From: Defluviitaleaceae bacterium
GTDB lineage: Bacteria > Bacillota > Clostridia > Lachnospirales > WQUN01
Assembly: GCA_009788085.1 (NCBI GenBank)
Contig: WQSB01000008.1
Span: 1-35,528 of the forward strand
Direction: 5' to 3'
Length of the DNA: 35,528 nucleotides
Position 1 is the stretch's first letter; every line of letters begins with the position of its first letter. Under the pieces are notes generated by a model. The model worked only from the letters and a program-made list of their open reading frames with translations. It did not search any database and was not told the DNA's origin. Of the stretch, positions 25,521-33,486 are shown piece after piece. The translations under genes were made by a program, and so were the position numbers.

Positions 25521-25524
25521 TTTA
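25481..25524 (+). terminator. Terminator of the candidate RNA
   Basis: AAGAAAGACGCTTCC-taaact-GGAAGTGTCTTTCTT is a 15-pair stem with one wobble pair, followed by CGCTTTT. The T tract is short and interrupted. Confidence 0.75.
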
Positions 25525-25542
25525 AGTGCACTTTTTGCATCC

Positions 25543-25627
25543 CACAGCCTTTTACCTGTGAACTTCACAAAATTTAGTCTATTGCCTAAATTTATGCATT
25601 ATATTATTGTATAATTGTGCAAAGTTA
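25543..25627 (+). repeat. Repeated upstream element, full copy C
   Basis: Same 85-bp element as copy B, from CACAGCCTTTTACCTGTGAA to TTGTGCAAAGTTA. It contains the perfect palindrome GTGAACTTCAC (25558-25568) and a TATAAT (25610-25615). It ends 14 nt before the AAGGAGG site of the CYTH-like gene, so it probably holds that operon's promoter or operator. Confidence 0.65.
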
Positions 25628-25654
25628 CTGAACACCTGTGAAGGAGGATTGCTT

Positions 25655-26239
25655 GTGATTATACCACGATGGGAATGGCGCACGTTTGGCCAAGAGTTTG
25701 GTGAGGCGGAAGAAAAAATTAATCGGCATGAAAAGGGGGGGTTCAAGAAGAGCGAAGAGAAGTATATATTGTCAAAAGCAAGCAACGAAAATGTAAAAAT
25801 TCGCGACGATTTAATTGATATCAAAACCTTGAAGCAGGTAAACGGCGACAAGCTCGAGCAATGGTATCCGGCAATGAAAGAGGGTTGCCCCATCTCTAAG
25901 GAAAAGCTGGAGGTTTTGTTCCGCGACTTTTTCAAGGTAACGATACCGGAGTTTAAGAGGGACATTTACACCTACACAGAGTTTCTGGAGGAGTTGGTTA
26001 TCCCCTGCGAGCAACTGTGCATCGTAGATGTTTACAAAGAGCGTCAGGCATATGAAATAAACAATGCCACCGTGGAAATTGCCGAAACAAAATTTAACGG
26101 GGTTCCCATGCGCACCATTTGTGTGGAGCACACTGACCCGGCCAATGTAATAGCCACTGTGCGCGAGCTCAGCCTTGCCGGGTTTGAAAATATCAACTAT
26201 ATTAACGCCATGAAAACTGCTGTTGGGGTACCCTTATGA
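25655..26239 (+). CDS. CYTH-like protein, partner of the Ppx phosphatase
   Basis: The track starts at a TTG inside the upstream element; GTG 25655 is preferred because AAGGAGG lies 7 nt upstream, giving 194 aa beginning (M)IIPRWEWRTFG. The pattern is CYTH-like (triphosphate-tunnel fold): EEKYILSKASNENVKIRDD and LIDIKTLKQVN supply the charged strands, EINNATVEIAETKFNG and RTICVEHTD the later acidic strands. The fold binds inorganic polyphosphate or triphosphates in other members. It overlaps the ppx gene by ATGA, and a Ppx/GppA partner strengthens a polyphosphate or nucleotide-phosphate role. The enzyme activity itself is not established. Confidence 0.75.
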   Translation: MIIPRWEWRTFGQEFGEAEEKINRHEKGGFKKSEEKYILSKASNENVKIRDDLIDIKTLKQVNGDKLEQWYPAMKEGCPISKEKLEVLFRDFFKVTIPEFKRDIYTYTEFLEELVIPCEQLCIVDVYKERQAYEINNATVEIAETKFNGVPMRTICVEHTDPANVIATVRELSLAGFENINYINAMKTAVGVPL

Positions 26240-27153
26240 GCAGAAAAGCAATAATAGATGTAGGGTCTAATTCCATCAAATTCTTTTTGGGCGAAGTCGG
26301 ACAGGACGGCACAGTTCAAGCCGTAATAGATGAAAACGACATTGTCCGCTTGGGCGAGGGCCTACGCGAAACCGGGGTAATAAGCACCGAGGCAATGCGG
26401 CGTAACAGCGAAGCCATATCCAGGTTTGCGGAAAAAGCCCGCGCAAACGGGGCTGACGAGATTGTATGCGTCGGAACCATGGCGTTGCGCAATGCAAAAA
26501 ACACAGATGAGTTTGTAAAGCTTGTCAAGGAAACCAGCGGTATTCAGCTTTCCGTCATTCCGGGCGGGGAAGAAGCCAGACTGGCCTATTTGGCCGTGCT
26601 TTCCGGCCTCCCCCTTCAAGACGGAAAACTTGCCATTTTTGACACCGGCGGCGGCAGCACCGAATTTGTTTTTGGTGAGTGCAAAGCGGTAAGTAAACGG
26701 TTTAGCGTAGATTTGGGGGCTATCCGTATTACGGAAAAATATTTTAAGGCAGACCCCGTTTCGAAATCGGACGTTAGTGCCGCCATCCAAGAAATTGACA
26801 GCGTTTTTGCCGAAAATGATGTCTGCGGCAACGTGTCACAGCTTGTGGGCATGGGCGGAACCGTAACCAGCATGGGTGCCGTAAAACACAAAATGGCCAA
26901 GTACGACCCGGATGTGATTCAAGGCTCTACGCTTACGCTGACCGACGTGGAAGAACAAATCGAAGCTTACAGTTCAAGAACCATCGAAGAACGCAAGGAT
27001 ATTGTAGGCTTGCAGCCCAAACGCGCCGATGTTATTTTGGCCGGGGCCTGCATTTTAAAGGTAATCATCAGCCGCCTAGGCGTGGATAAGCTGACCATCA
27101 GCGACCGCGGCCTAAGGCACGGAATGGCTTTTGATATGTTTGCAAAAAAATAA
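26236..27153 (+). CDS. ppx: Ppx/GppA family phosphatase (exopolyphosphatase-like)
   Basis: A 305-aa ASKHA-fold phosphatase. The phosphate-1 loop DVGSNSIKFFLGEV is at residues 6-19, the second phosphate motif DTGGGSTEFVFGE is near 135-147, VCVGTMALRNAKN is the conserved interdomain segment, and GMGGTVTSMGAV closes the second half. The short length corresponds to the two-domain Ppx core lacking the C-terminal HD domain of E. coli Ppx/GppA. It should remove terminal phosphates from polyphosphate or convert pppGpp to ppGpp. It is translationally coupled to the CYTH-like gene and followed after 21 nt by the carboxylate transporter genes. Confidence 0.93.
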   Translation: MSRKAIIDVGSNSIKFFLGEVGQDGTVQAVIDENDIVRLGEGLRETGVISTEAMRRNSEAISRFAEKARANGADEIVCVGTMALRNAKNTDEFVKLVKETSGIQLSVIPGGEEARLAYLAVLSGLPLQDGKLAIFDTGGGSTEFVFGECKAVSKRFSVDLGAIRITEKYFKADPVSKSDVSAAIQEIDSVFAENDVCGNVSQLVGMGGTVTSMGAVKHKMAKYDPDVIQGSTLTLTDVEEQIEAYSSRTIEERKDIVGLQPKRADVILAGACILKVIISRLGVDKLTISDRGLRHGMAFDMFAKK

Positions 27154-27174
27154 GGAAAAACAAGGAGGAAGATT

Positions 27175-28287
27175 ATGAGAAAGACCTTAGTTTCACTGTT
27201 TGCAATTCTGCTGTTTTCCGTCGCGCTGGCACTTACCGGTTGTGGCGGTAACGAGCCTGCGGCTCCGGCACCTGCGCCGGCCCCCGCACCTGCACCACCC
27301 CCGGCTCCAGCCCCCGCACCTGCACCTGCGCCGGTTGCCACACCAGAACCACCACCACCAGATATGACCCCACAAGAGCATCTGGCTTCCATCTGGCAGC
27401 CCACCGGCCCCATTACCATTTTGACCCACGTAGCACCCGGCGGCGGTATGGACGTAGCCACACGTTTGCTTATTGACATTGCAATGCGCAACTATACCGA
27501 TGCTACTTTAATCGTAGAAAACATGGCCGGCGGTGCAACCCGTCTCGCCTCCACAGAAGCCTTGAGCCGCCCCGCGGACGGATACACAATCTTCGGTGCA
27601 GCAATGTCTAACGTAAACAATGCTGTTGCCCACGGTTGGCCCTTAGAGCAGTACATTGACGGGTATTACTGGATTGCCAAAATCCAAAGAGACCCTGCTG
27701 CTATTATCATCACAAACGAAGCCCGCGACGCAGGTATGGACTTCCACGGTATTCTTGAGCAAGCCAGAGAATTGGACGGCGGACAAATTTGGGCCGTTCC
27801 AATGCTAGGCGGAAACAAACACTTTGAAGCTTTGCTTACATGGCAAGCCACCGGCGTAACCGGCACGGCTATTCCTTTCGAGTCCGGCCCCCTTGGTGCG
27901 GCAGCCGTACTTGGTGGCGAAGCTCATGTGCAAATGGGTAATCCATTTGACACAGCAGGCCGCGACTTGTGGGTAGCCGCAATTGCTTCCCCCGAGCGTA
28001 TGCCCGGCTTTGAAGATTCCCCCACTTTTGCAGAACTTGGCTTCCCTCAACTTAACGACATGCACATGTGGCGTGGTTATGCAGTAAGAAGAGGCACACC
28101 GCCAGAAATGATTCAATGGTTCCAACAACTTATCTATCTTGTTGCTCAAAACCCAGAATGGGTAGAATACAACGCAGGCAATGCTATTGCCCCAACAGCA
28201 GTATTCACCCAAGAGTTTAGAGAAGTCATTCAAGAGACCATGGATATAACTGAATACTGGTTAAGATATCTGGGCATGTTAGATTAA
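27175..28287 (+). CDS. tctC: TTT-family solute-binding lipoprotein (TctC/Bug-like)
   Basis: A 370-aa exported lipoprotein: hydrophobic signal FAILLFSVALALTGC with lipobox LTGC (Cys24), then a Pro/Ala linker of about 35 residues (PAPAPAPAP repeats), then the Bug-type binding domain. That domain shows ITILTHVAPGGGMDVATRLL, LIVENMAGGATRLAST and the C-terminal RGYAVRRGTPPEMIQWF. It captures a carboxylate outside the membrane and delivers it to the TctA/TctB permease encoded next. AAGGAGGAAG precedes the ATG. The long Pro-Ala spacer, unusual in length, would hold the domain off the membrane. The ligand cannot be deduced; tricarboxylates or other organic acids are typical. Confidence 0.93.
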   Translation: MRKTLVSLFAILLFSVALALTGCGGNEPAAPAPAPAPAPAPPPAPAPAPAPAPVATPEPPPPDMTPQEHLASIWQPTGPITILTHVAPGGGMDVATRLLIDIAMRNYTDATLIVENMAGGATRLASTEALSRPADGYTIFGAAMSNVNNAVAHGWPLEQYIDGYYWIAKIQRDPAAIIITNEARDAGMDFHGILEQARELDGGQIWAVPMLGGNKHFEALLTWQATGVTGTAIPFESGPLGAAAVLGGEAHVQMGNPFDTAGRDLWVAAIASPERMPGFEDSPTFAELGFPQLNDMHMWRGYAVRRGTPPEMIQWFQQLIYLVAQNPEWVEYNAGNAIAPTAVFTQEFREVIQETMDITEYWLRYLGMLD

Positions 28288-28317
28288 ATTTTTTGTATCT
28301 CTCGAATATACGAAAAT

Positions 28318-28348
28318 AGCACGGGCGGCTCAAAAAGCCGCCTGTGCT
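28318..28348 (+). promoter_or_regulatory. Intercistronic hairpin between binding protein and permease genes
   Basis: AGCACGGGCGGCT-caaaa-AGCCGCCTGTGCT is a 13-pair stem with one wobble, not followed by a T run. Such hairpins commonly stabilise the upstream binding-protein mRNA or reduce expression of the membrane components. Confidence 0.7.
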
Positions 28349-28384
28349 GTATCGTAACGAAGGATGCCAAAGGAGGGCTTTGGT

Positions 28385-28975
28385 TTGACGGAGCTTTTTA
28401 CGACAATTGGAACATGGTTTGAAGAATTGGCTTTGCCGCTTCATTTTCTGTTGCTGGCTGTTTTTTTAGGCTTGATACTTGGGGTTATTCAGCTTGTCAA
28501 GAGACTACACCCCTATAGAGGCCAGCTGATGGTCTTGGCGGGGATTTTTTGGGTTTTCCTTGTATTTTATTTTATTACGTACACTTTTCCCGTGCCTAGG
28601 GGAATCTTGGTCGGCATGACCCCCGGAAGCACGATTCCGCGTCTGTGGTTTTACTCGTTGCTGCCTGTTATTGTACTTACCCTAATCCCCATCTTCCGAA
28701 ACAAAGAAGAAGTTGACCCAAAATGGGGAAATATGCGACTTATAGCCATTGTGTTTACCGTGCTGGTGATTAGTGTCGGCCTGTTTAATTTCATCGGTTA
28801 CTACATTAGCTCGGCGTTGTTTATTGTTACTGTTATGTGGATACTTGGCTCGCGCAACAAGGTTGAGCTTATCGCGGTACCCGCGGGCTGGATTGTGTTT
28901 TCATATTTGGTTTTTGCAAGGCTGTTAAGTGTTAGGCTGCCTGTCGGCAGTATTATAGAGAATATTATAGGTTAG
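28385..28975 (+). CDS. tctB: TTT-family small permease subunit (TctB)
   Basis: The track's ATG at 28364 overlaps the ribosome binding site; TTG 28385, 7 nt after AGGAGGG, fits better and gives 196 aa starting (M)TELFTTIGTWFEELALP. Four hydrophobic helices are visible (LHFLLLAVFLGLILG, MVLAGIFWVFLVFYFI, a central helix near LPVIVLTLIPIF, and two close helices at the C-terminal end), matching the small TctB subunit. It sits in the canonical order between the binding protein and TctA. Sequence conservation in TctB is low, so the call rests mainly on position and topology. Confidence 0.85.
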   Translation: MTELFTTIGTWFEELALPLHFLLLAVFLGLILGVIQLVKRLHPYRGQLMVLAGIFWVFLVFYFITYTFPVPRGILVGMTPGSTIPRLWFYSLLPVIVLTLIPIFRNKEEVDPKWGNMRLIAIVFTVLVISVGLFNFIGYYISSALFIVTVMWILGSRNKVELIAVPAGWIVFSYLVFARLLSVRLPVGSIIENIIG

Positions 28976-28989
28976 GGGGCTTACGACAA

Positions 28990-30552
28990 ATGGAGCTTCT
29001 TAGTAATTTAGCCGCTGGCATGGGTGTCATGTTTGCGCTTATGCCGCTGTTGATGGTTTTTGTGGGCGTTGTTGTGGGCATTATACTCGGCACCATCCCC
29101 GGAATCTCAACTTCCATGGCAGTTGCCCTTTTATTGCCTTTTACTTTCACAATGAATCCCATAAACGCCATGGCATTACTGCTTGGCTGCTACAAAGGCG
29201 GCAACTATAGCGGATGTATACCGGCGGTGACTATCAACACGCCGGGTACGCCGTCTTCCGTGCCCACCCTTTTTGACGGTTATCCCATGTCAAAATCCGG
29301 GCGGGGAGGCGAGGCACTTGGTATTTTGCTTTGGTCTTCCTTTGTGGGCGGTGTGTTCGGCTCGGTAATTTTGGTCTTGTTTGCGACGCCTATGGCACGG
29401 TGGGCCCTTAACTTCTGGTCTGCGGAATACTTCGCGCTGTGTGTGCTGGGTCTTGCGACTGTTGCTACACTGGGCGGAAAAAACTGGCCAAAGGCACTGG
29501 TTGCCGTACTTTTTGGTTTGCTAATCAACACCATGGGTACGGACCCAATGCTTGGCTTCCCGCGTTTCACCTTTGGCGTGGTTCGATTGTTTGACGGTAT
29601 CCACTTGATGCCGGTAATGATTGGATTGTTCGCGCTGGGTGAGCTTTTCCACAATATTGAAAACTATAAAGTAACTGACCAAAAATTTGAAAAGCATACC
29701 TATGTGTACCCCAACATGCTGTACTATTGGAAATTGAAATGGTCCATGCTTAGAGCCAGCGTTGTGGGCACTATAATCGGCATTTTGCCCGGTGCGGGAA
29801 GTGCCATCGCTTCTTTTCTAGCTTATGATTTTGAAAAACGTATCAGCAAAAATTCCAAGCAGTTTGGCAAGGGTGCGCCTGAGGGCGTTGCCGCCTCCGG
29901 CGCGTCCGACAGCGCGAATACCGGCGGCTCGCTGGTGCCGATGCTGGCACTTGGTATACCCGGCGCGCCTACTGTGGCGGTTCTTATGGCGGCACTTATG
30001 ATTCACGGCTTAAACCCCGGGCCGGAGCTTTTTGCCACCGCTCCCGACCTTGTGTACGGCATGTTTGCCACCATGTTCATATCCAGCTTTTTCGTGTTGG
30101 TTATAGGCTTCCTTGGTACAAAGCTTTTTGTGCGCACCACCAACATTAAAAAGCCCATACTTTATACGCTTATATTCCTGTTTACGATTATAGGCAGCTA
30201 TGCTATCAGAAGCTCTATGCTGGATGTGGGAATGACAATTGGCTTTGGCGTTATTGGCTGGCTGTTTAAGCGGTACAATTATCCGGTTGCACCGGTGGTG
30301 CTGGGTGTAGTGCTTGGGCGCATCATGGAAATGAACTTCCGCCAAGCTATGATGAGAGACGGCATAGAAAGCTTCTACACCCGTCCTCTTACGCTGATTT
30401 TCCTGTCTTTGGCCGTGTTGTCGGTTATTGTGCCCATTATTCAAGAGCGCAGGGCCGATAAAAAAGCAGCATTATCAGCCGCAGCGGCCACAGGCGCGAC
30501 AGTGGCAATCGAGACTGTAACTGTCGAGACTGATAAGGAAGACGAAGCATGA
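28990..30552 (+). CDS. tctA: TTT-family large permease subunit (TctA)
   Basis: A 520-aa membrane protein with about 11-12 helices. Diagnostic TctA motifs are IILGTIPGISTSMAVALLLPFT near residues 30-51, the YKGGNYSGCIPAVTINTPGTP segment, and the second half-repeat GIILPGAGSAIAS-type loop with PEGVAASGASDSANTGGSLVP and LALGIPGAP. The C terminus ends in an Ala/Val-rich acidic tail (ETVTVETDKEDEA). It forms the transport channel that imports the carboxylate delivered by the binding protein, driven by ion gradients. It follows tctB after 14 nt and overlaps the Na/Pi gene by ATGA. Confidence 0.95.
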   Translation: MELLSNLAAGMGVMFALMPLLMVFVGVVVGIILGTIPGISTSMAVALLLPFTFTMNPINAMALLLGCYKGGNYSGCIPAVTINTPGTPSSVPTLFDGYPMSKSGRGGEALGILLWSSFVGGVFGSVILVLFATPMARWALNFWSAEYFALCVLGLATVATLGGKNWPKALVAVLFGLLINTMGTDPMLGFPRFTFGVVRLFDGIHLMPVMIGLFALGELFHNIENYKVTDQKFEKHTYVYPNMLYYWKLKWSMLRASVVGTIIGILPGAGSAIASFLAYDFEKRISKNSKQFGKGAPEGVAASGASDSANTGGSLVPMLALGIPGAPTVAVLMAALMIHGLNPGPELFATAPDLVYGMFATMFISSFFVLVIGFLGTKLFVRTTNIKKPILYTLIFLFTIIGSYAIRSSMLDVGMTIGFGVIGWLFKRYNYPVAPVVLGVVLGRIMEMNFRQAMMRDGIESFYTRPLTLIFLSLAVLSVIVPIIQERRADKKAALSAAAATGATVAIETVTVETDKEDEA

Positions 30553-32183
30553 GCATCCCTACTAATGTTCAATATGTTTTCTTGATTTTTGGCGGCTTGG
30601 GCCTGTTTTTATACGGCATGAAAATGATGATGGTTGGCTTGGAGGAGTTGGCCGGCAACCGTATGCGCACGATAATTGAGCGCGCCACATCCAACCGCTT
30701 TCTTGGAATAGGAGTCGGGGCCATTGTCACCGTCCTCATTCAAAGCTCTACGGCCACATCGGTTATGGCAGTCGGGTTTATTAATGCGGGGCTAATGACT
30801 CTTGCGCAGGCCATCAGCATTATTATAGGCGCGCATATTGGCACGACTCTTACCGCGCATCTGTTTGCTTTCCCGGGCATAACCGCTGTCGCGCCACTGT
30901 TTATTTTCTTCGGCCTTGTTATGTATTTGTTCCTGAAGAAAAAAGTGGTTAAGGATACCGGGTTTATAGTGCTGGGCGTGGGCATTCTGTTCTTTGGCCT
31001 TTCGGTAATGGGCGACCCCCTGCGAATGTTCGCCCAGACGCCGGGCTTCCAGTCGGTGCTTACCGCTTTTGCCAATCCGATTCTGGCGGTGCTGGCGGGT
31101 TTCCTTTTTACCGCTGTTATACAAAGCTCCACGGCGGCCACAGGCATTCTGATTGCCATTTTGCATGGTGATGTTTATTTGAGCTTTACCACCGCCGCGT
31201 TTTTAGTGCTGGGCATCAGTGCGGGCACTACCATTACAGCGGTGCTGGCCTCCTTTGCCGGTAAACGCGAAAGTAAGCGCGCAGCACTTGCAAATTTAAT
31301 TTTTATCACCATAGGCTGTGTTGTTTTTGGTGTGCTGATTCACGTTTTCCCAGGTGTTTTGGGGTGGTTTACAAATACATGGGACGATAACGCGGTGCAA
31401 CTGGCTTGGTTCTATACCTTCTTTAAGGTGGGGCTGACATTAATGTTTCTGCCCTTTGTCGGGCATTTGGCGGCACTCATGTACAAGATTATACCCAAGC
31501 GCACAAAATGGGTTGACGCAAAGCATCTGGTTTTCATTAAAAGCGACAGCGGCACAACACCCGCCGTGGCTATCGACCAAGCTTACAATGAGCTCAAACG
31601 CATGGGCACCATGACGTTAATCAACCTTGAGCTTGCCCTTGACGCATTCCACACAGGCGACGATGAAAGGGTTGCCGGTGTGCTTGAAGGGGAGTCGTCG
31701 ATTAATTTCCTTAACCGTCAGATTACCTCCATGCTGATGGAACTGCAAAATGTGGAATCGGCTGCCGACATGAAAAAACTAAGCACACTCCTGTACATTG
31801 CCTCCGACGTAGAAAGAATCGGAGACCACGCTCAGAATATCGCCACCTATGACATTCGCACAAAGAAAAAGAAAAAACTGCGGCTCTCCCCAGAGGCTAT
31901 GACGGAGCTTAGCACACTTGGCAGCGAAGTTGTAAAAATGGTGACATTAACAATAGAGGCCTTTGATGTCCGCACAGAGGAGCATATTCAGCGGATTAAT
32001 GAGTATAAGAACGAAATTAATGAGCTGTGCAAAGAGTACACCAAAAACCATGTCAAGCGTCTTAAAACTGAAAAAAGCGACCCGCGTGGCGGAATCGCCT
32101 TTGTTAATATGCTTTCAGACTTGGAACGCTGTGCCGGCCACGTTGAAAATATTGTCGAGTATTTCGAGGATAAAGCGGTTTAA
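30549..32183 (+). CDS. Na/Pi cotransporter family protein with PhoU-like domain
   Basis: A 544-aa protein. The first 320 residues are two inverted Na/Pi-cotransporter repeats with the paired motifs QSSTATSVMAVGF and QSSTAATGILIAI and a GLFLYGMKMMMVGLE opening. Residues about 345-540 are a soluble PhoU-like helical domain (LNRQITSMLMELQ, DVERIGDHAQNIATYDI, DLERCAGHVENIVEYFE). It probably moves phosphate with sodium and senses or limits uptake through the PhoU part. It is translationally coupled to tctA by ATGA. Being in one operon with ppx suggests that phosphate released from polyphosphate is moved or balanced, though the direction of transport is not known. Confidence 0.93.
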   Translation: MSIPTNVQYVFLIFGGLGLFLYGMKMMMVGLEELAGNRMRTIIERATSNRFLGIGVGAIVTVLIQSSTATSVMAVGFINAGLMTLAQAISIIIGAHIGTTLTAHLFAFPGITAVAPLFIFFGLVMYLFLKKKVVKDTGFIVLGVGILFFGLSVMGDPLRMFAQTPGFQSVLTAFANPILAVLAGFLFTAVIQSSTAATGILIAILHGDVYLSFTTAAFLVLGISAGTTITAVLASFAGKRESKRAALANLIFITIGCVVFGVLIHVFPGVLGWFTNTWDDNAVQLAWFYTFFKVGLTLMFLPFVGHLAALMYKIIPKRTKWVDAKHLVFIKSDSGTTPAVAIDQAYNELKRMGTMTLINLELALDAFHTGDDERVAGVLEGESSINFLNRQITSMLMELQNVESAADMKKLSTLLYIASDVERIGDHAQNIATYDIRTKKKKKLRLSPEAMTELSTLGSEVVKMVTLTIEAFDVRTEEHIQRINEYKNEINELCKEYTKNHVKRLKTEKSDPRGGIAFVNMLSDLERCAGHVENIVEYFEDKAV

Positions 32184-32217
32184 GCACCAAAAAATTTTCT
32201 GGGTGCGGGAACACGCC

Positions 32218-32544
32218 CTAAGTAAAATAGCGCGTGAATACTTCATCTACGCGCTTTTTTATTTCCTCCATAAACCCGGCATAGTTTTGCATAAGCTCTT
32301 TGCCCTCTGGGGTAACGACTGAATTGCCGCCGGTCTTTCCCCCCTGCTGGCTTACGATAACGGGAAAGCCCAATTGCTGCTCCAAACGTGCTATTATGGT
32401 TCTACCCTTGCTGTAGGAGATTCCCATATTGCGGCAGGCCTCCCGCAGAGAGCCCGTTTCATGGGTAAGCTGTAGCAATAAATGCGGGCCCGGGCCATAA
32501 AACGGTTTTTCTTTGACCAAGCGGATTCGGATACTAGGTTTCAT
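32218..32544 (-). CDS. ModE-like winged helix-turn-helix regulator (no molybdate domain)
   Basis: The start is ATG 32544 (MKPSIRIRLVKEKPFYGPGP), with GGGGGA 8 nt upstream; the longer track ORF overlaps the MogA stop. The 108-aa protein is the N-terminal LysR-type winged-helix domain of ModE: GSLREACRNMGISYSKGRTIIARLEQQLGFPVI is the helix-turn-helix, and GGKTGGNSVVTPEG is the characteristic ModE wing. The two C-terminal molybdate-binding (TOBE/MOP) domains are absent, as in many single-domain ModE relatives. As the last gene of the Moco operon, 4 nt after the MogA fusion, it may control molybdenum genes, but without the sensor domain its signal is unclear. Confidence 0.88.
   Translation of the reverse strand: MKPSIRIRLVKEKPFYGPGPHLLLQLTHETGSLREACRNMGISYSKGRTIIARLEQQLGFPVIVSQQGGKTGGNSVVTPEGKELMQNYAGFMEEIKKRVDEVFTRYFT
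32229..32260 (+). terminator. Terminator of the CYTH-ppx-TTT-Na/Pi operon
   Basis: AGCGCGT (32229-32235), a 13-nt loop, then ACGCGCT (32249-32255) followed by a run of six T. It lies within the last codons of the convergent ModE-like gene, 46 nt after the Na/Pi stop. Confidence 0.65.
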
Positions 32545-32548
32545 ATGT

Positions 32549-33481
32549 TCATCCCCCACATTCATGCGCATCACCACGCAAAATCTCAAGGCCGTGTTTT
32601 AGAAACGGGAGTACATACTCCAAGCTTTCGCCCACGGCCTTTGGGCTGCCCGGTAAATTTATAATCAGCGTGCCGCCGCGAATAACCGACACCGCGCGGC
32701 TAAACATTGCCCGGTTGGTAATTTTTAGCGAATGGGAGCGTATTGCCTCTGCGATTCCGGGGGCCTGACGCTCCGCCACGGCAAGCGTTGCCTCGGGCGT
32801 TATATCGCGCCGCGAAAACCCTGTGCCCCCAGTGGTTAAAATCAAATCCGCCTGCTGTCTGTCCGCCAGATTAATAAGCTCGTTTTCGATTGTTTTTTGC
32901 TCGTCTGGCACTAATACTTGACCGACTACATTGTACCCGGCATCTTTTAGCATTTCTTCAATAATCGGGCCGCTTTTATCCTCCCGCTCACCTTTTGAGC
33001 ATTTATCACTAATCACTATTATGGCCGCACTTAGGCCTTTTTTAGTGCTTGCCAAAAGCTCCATCGTATCCCCTGCCGATATAATCCCGCTTTGTATAAC
33101 CCGGGCAAATACGCCCTCGCGAGGCATGATACAATCGCCCATTTTATGATAAATTTGACAGCGGGTGTGGCATTCCTTGCCGATTTGTGTGATTTCCAGA
33201 ACGCAATCGCCACATTTTAACCGCGAACCAATAGGCAAAGCGCGAAAGTCGATGCCTTCAACCACGAGGTTTTCGCCAAAAGCCCCATGATTCACCCCTG
33301 CCCCAAGCTCGTTGAATTTTTTTACCACGTCGTATGAAATTAAGCTGACTTGACGATGCCAATCGCCGCCATGGGCATCACCCTCCAAACCCCAACCAAC
33401 TTGAAGCCTCGCGCTGGTTACATCTTGCTTTTGTACGCCACGAACATCTGCGGCACAGACCGCTTTTACAATTCCTATCAC
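32549..33481 (-). CDS. MOSC domain - MogA/MoaB fusion, molybdenum cofactor synthesis
   Basis: A 310-aa fusion. Residues 1 to about 145 are a MOSC domain, as in sulfur-carrier and Moco sulfurase C-terminal proteins, with GLEGDAHGGDWHRQVSLIS, the GAFGENLVVEG loop and the reactive-site region GKECHTRCQIY. Residues about 148-310 are MogA/MoaB: IVISDKCSKGEREDKSGP, LILTTGGTGFSRRDITPEAT and LPGSPKAVGE, the molybdopterin adenylyltransferase signatures. It should adenylate molybdopterin and may bind or shuttle sulfur or Moco through the MOSC part. The start is GTG 33481, preceded by GGGGGCTG. It begins 5 nt after the moaA stop. Confidence 0.93.
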   Translation of the reverse strand: MIGIVKAVCAADVRGVQKQDVTSARLQVGWGLEGDAHGGDWHRQVSLISYDVVKKFNELGAGVNHGAFGENLVVEGIDFRALPIGSRLKCGDCVLEITQIGKECHTRCQIYHKMGDCIMPREGVFARVIQSGIISAGDTMELLASTKKGLSAAIIVISDKCSKGEREDKSGPIIEEMLKDAGYNVVGQVLVPDEQKTIENELINLADRQQADLILTTGGTGFSRRDITPEATLAVAERQAPGIAEAIRSHSLKITNRAMFSRAVSVIRGGTLIINLPGSPKAVGESLEYVLPFLKHGLEILRGDAHECGG

Positions 33482-33486
33482 ACTTA

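Noticed and set aside
27193-27491. Minus-strand Gly/Ala-rich ORFs opposite the binding-protein linker
   Set aside because: The Gly/Ala/Arg repeats are simply the complement of the Pro-Ala coding repeats.
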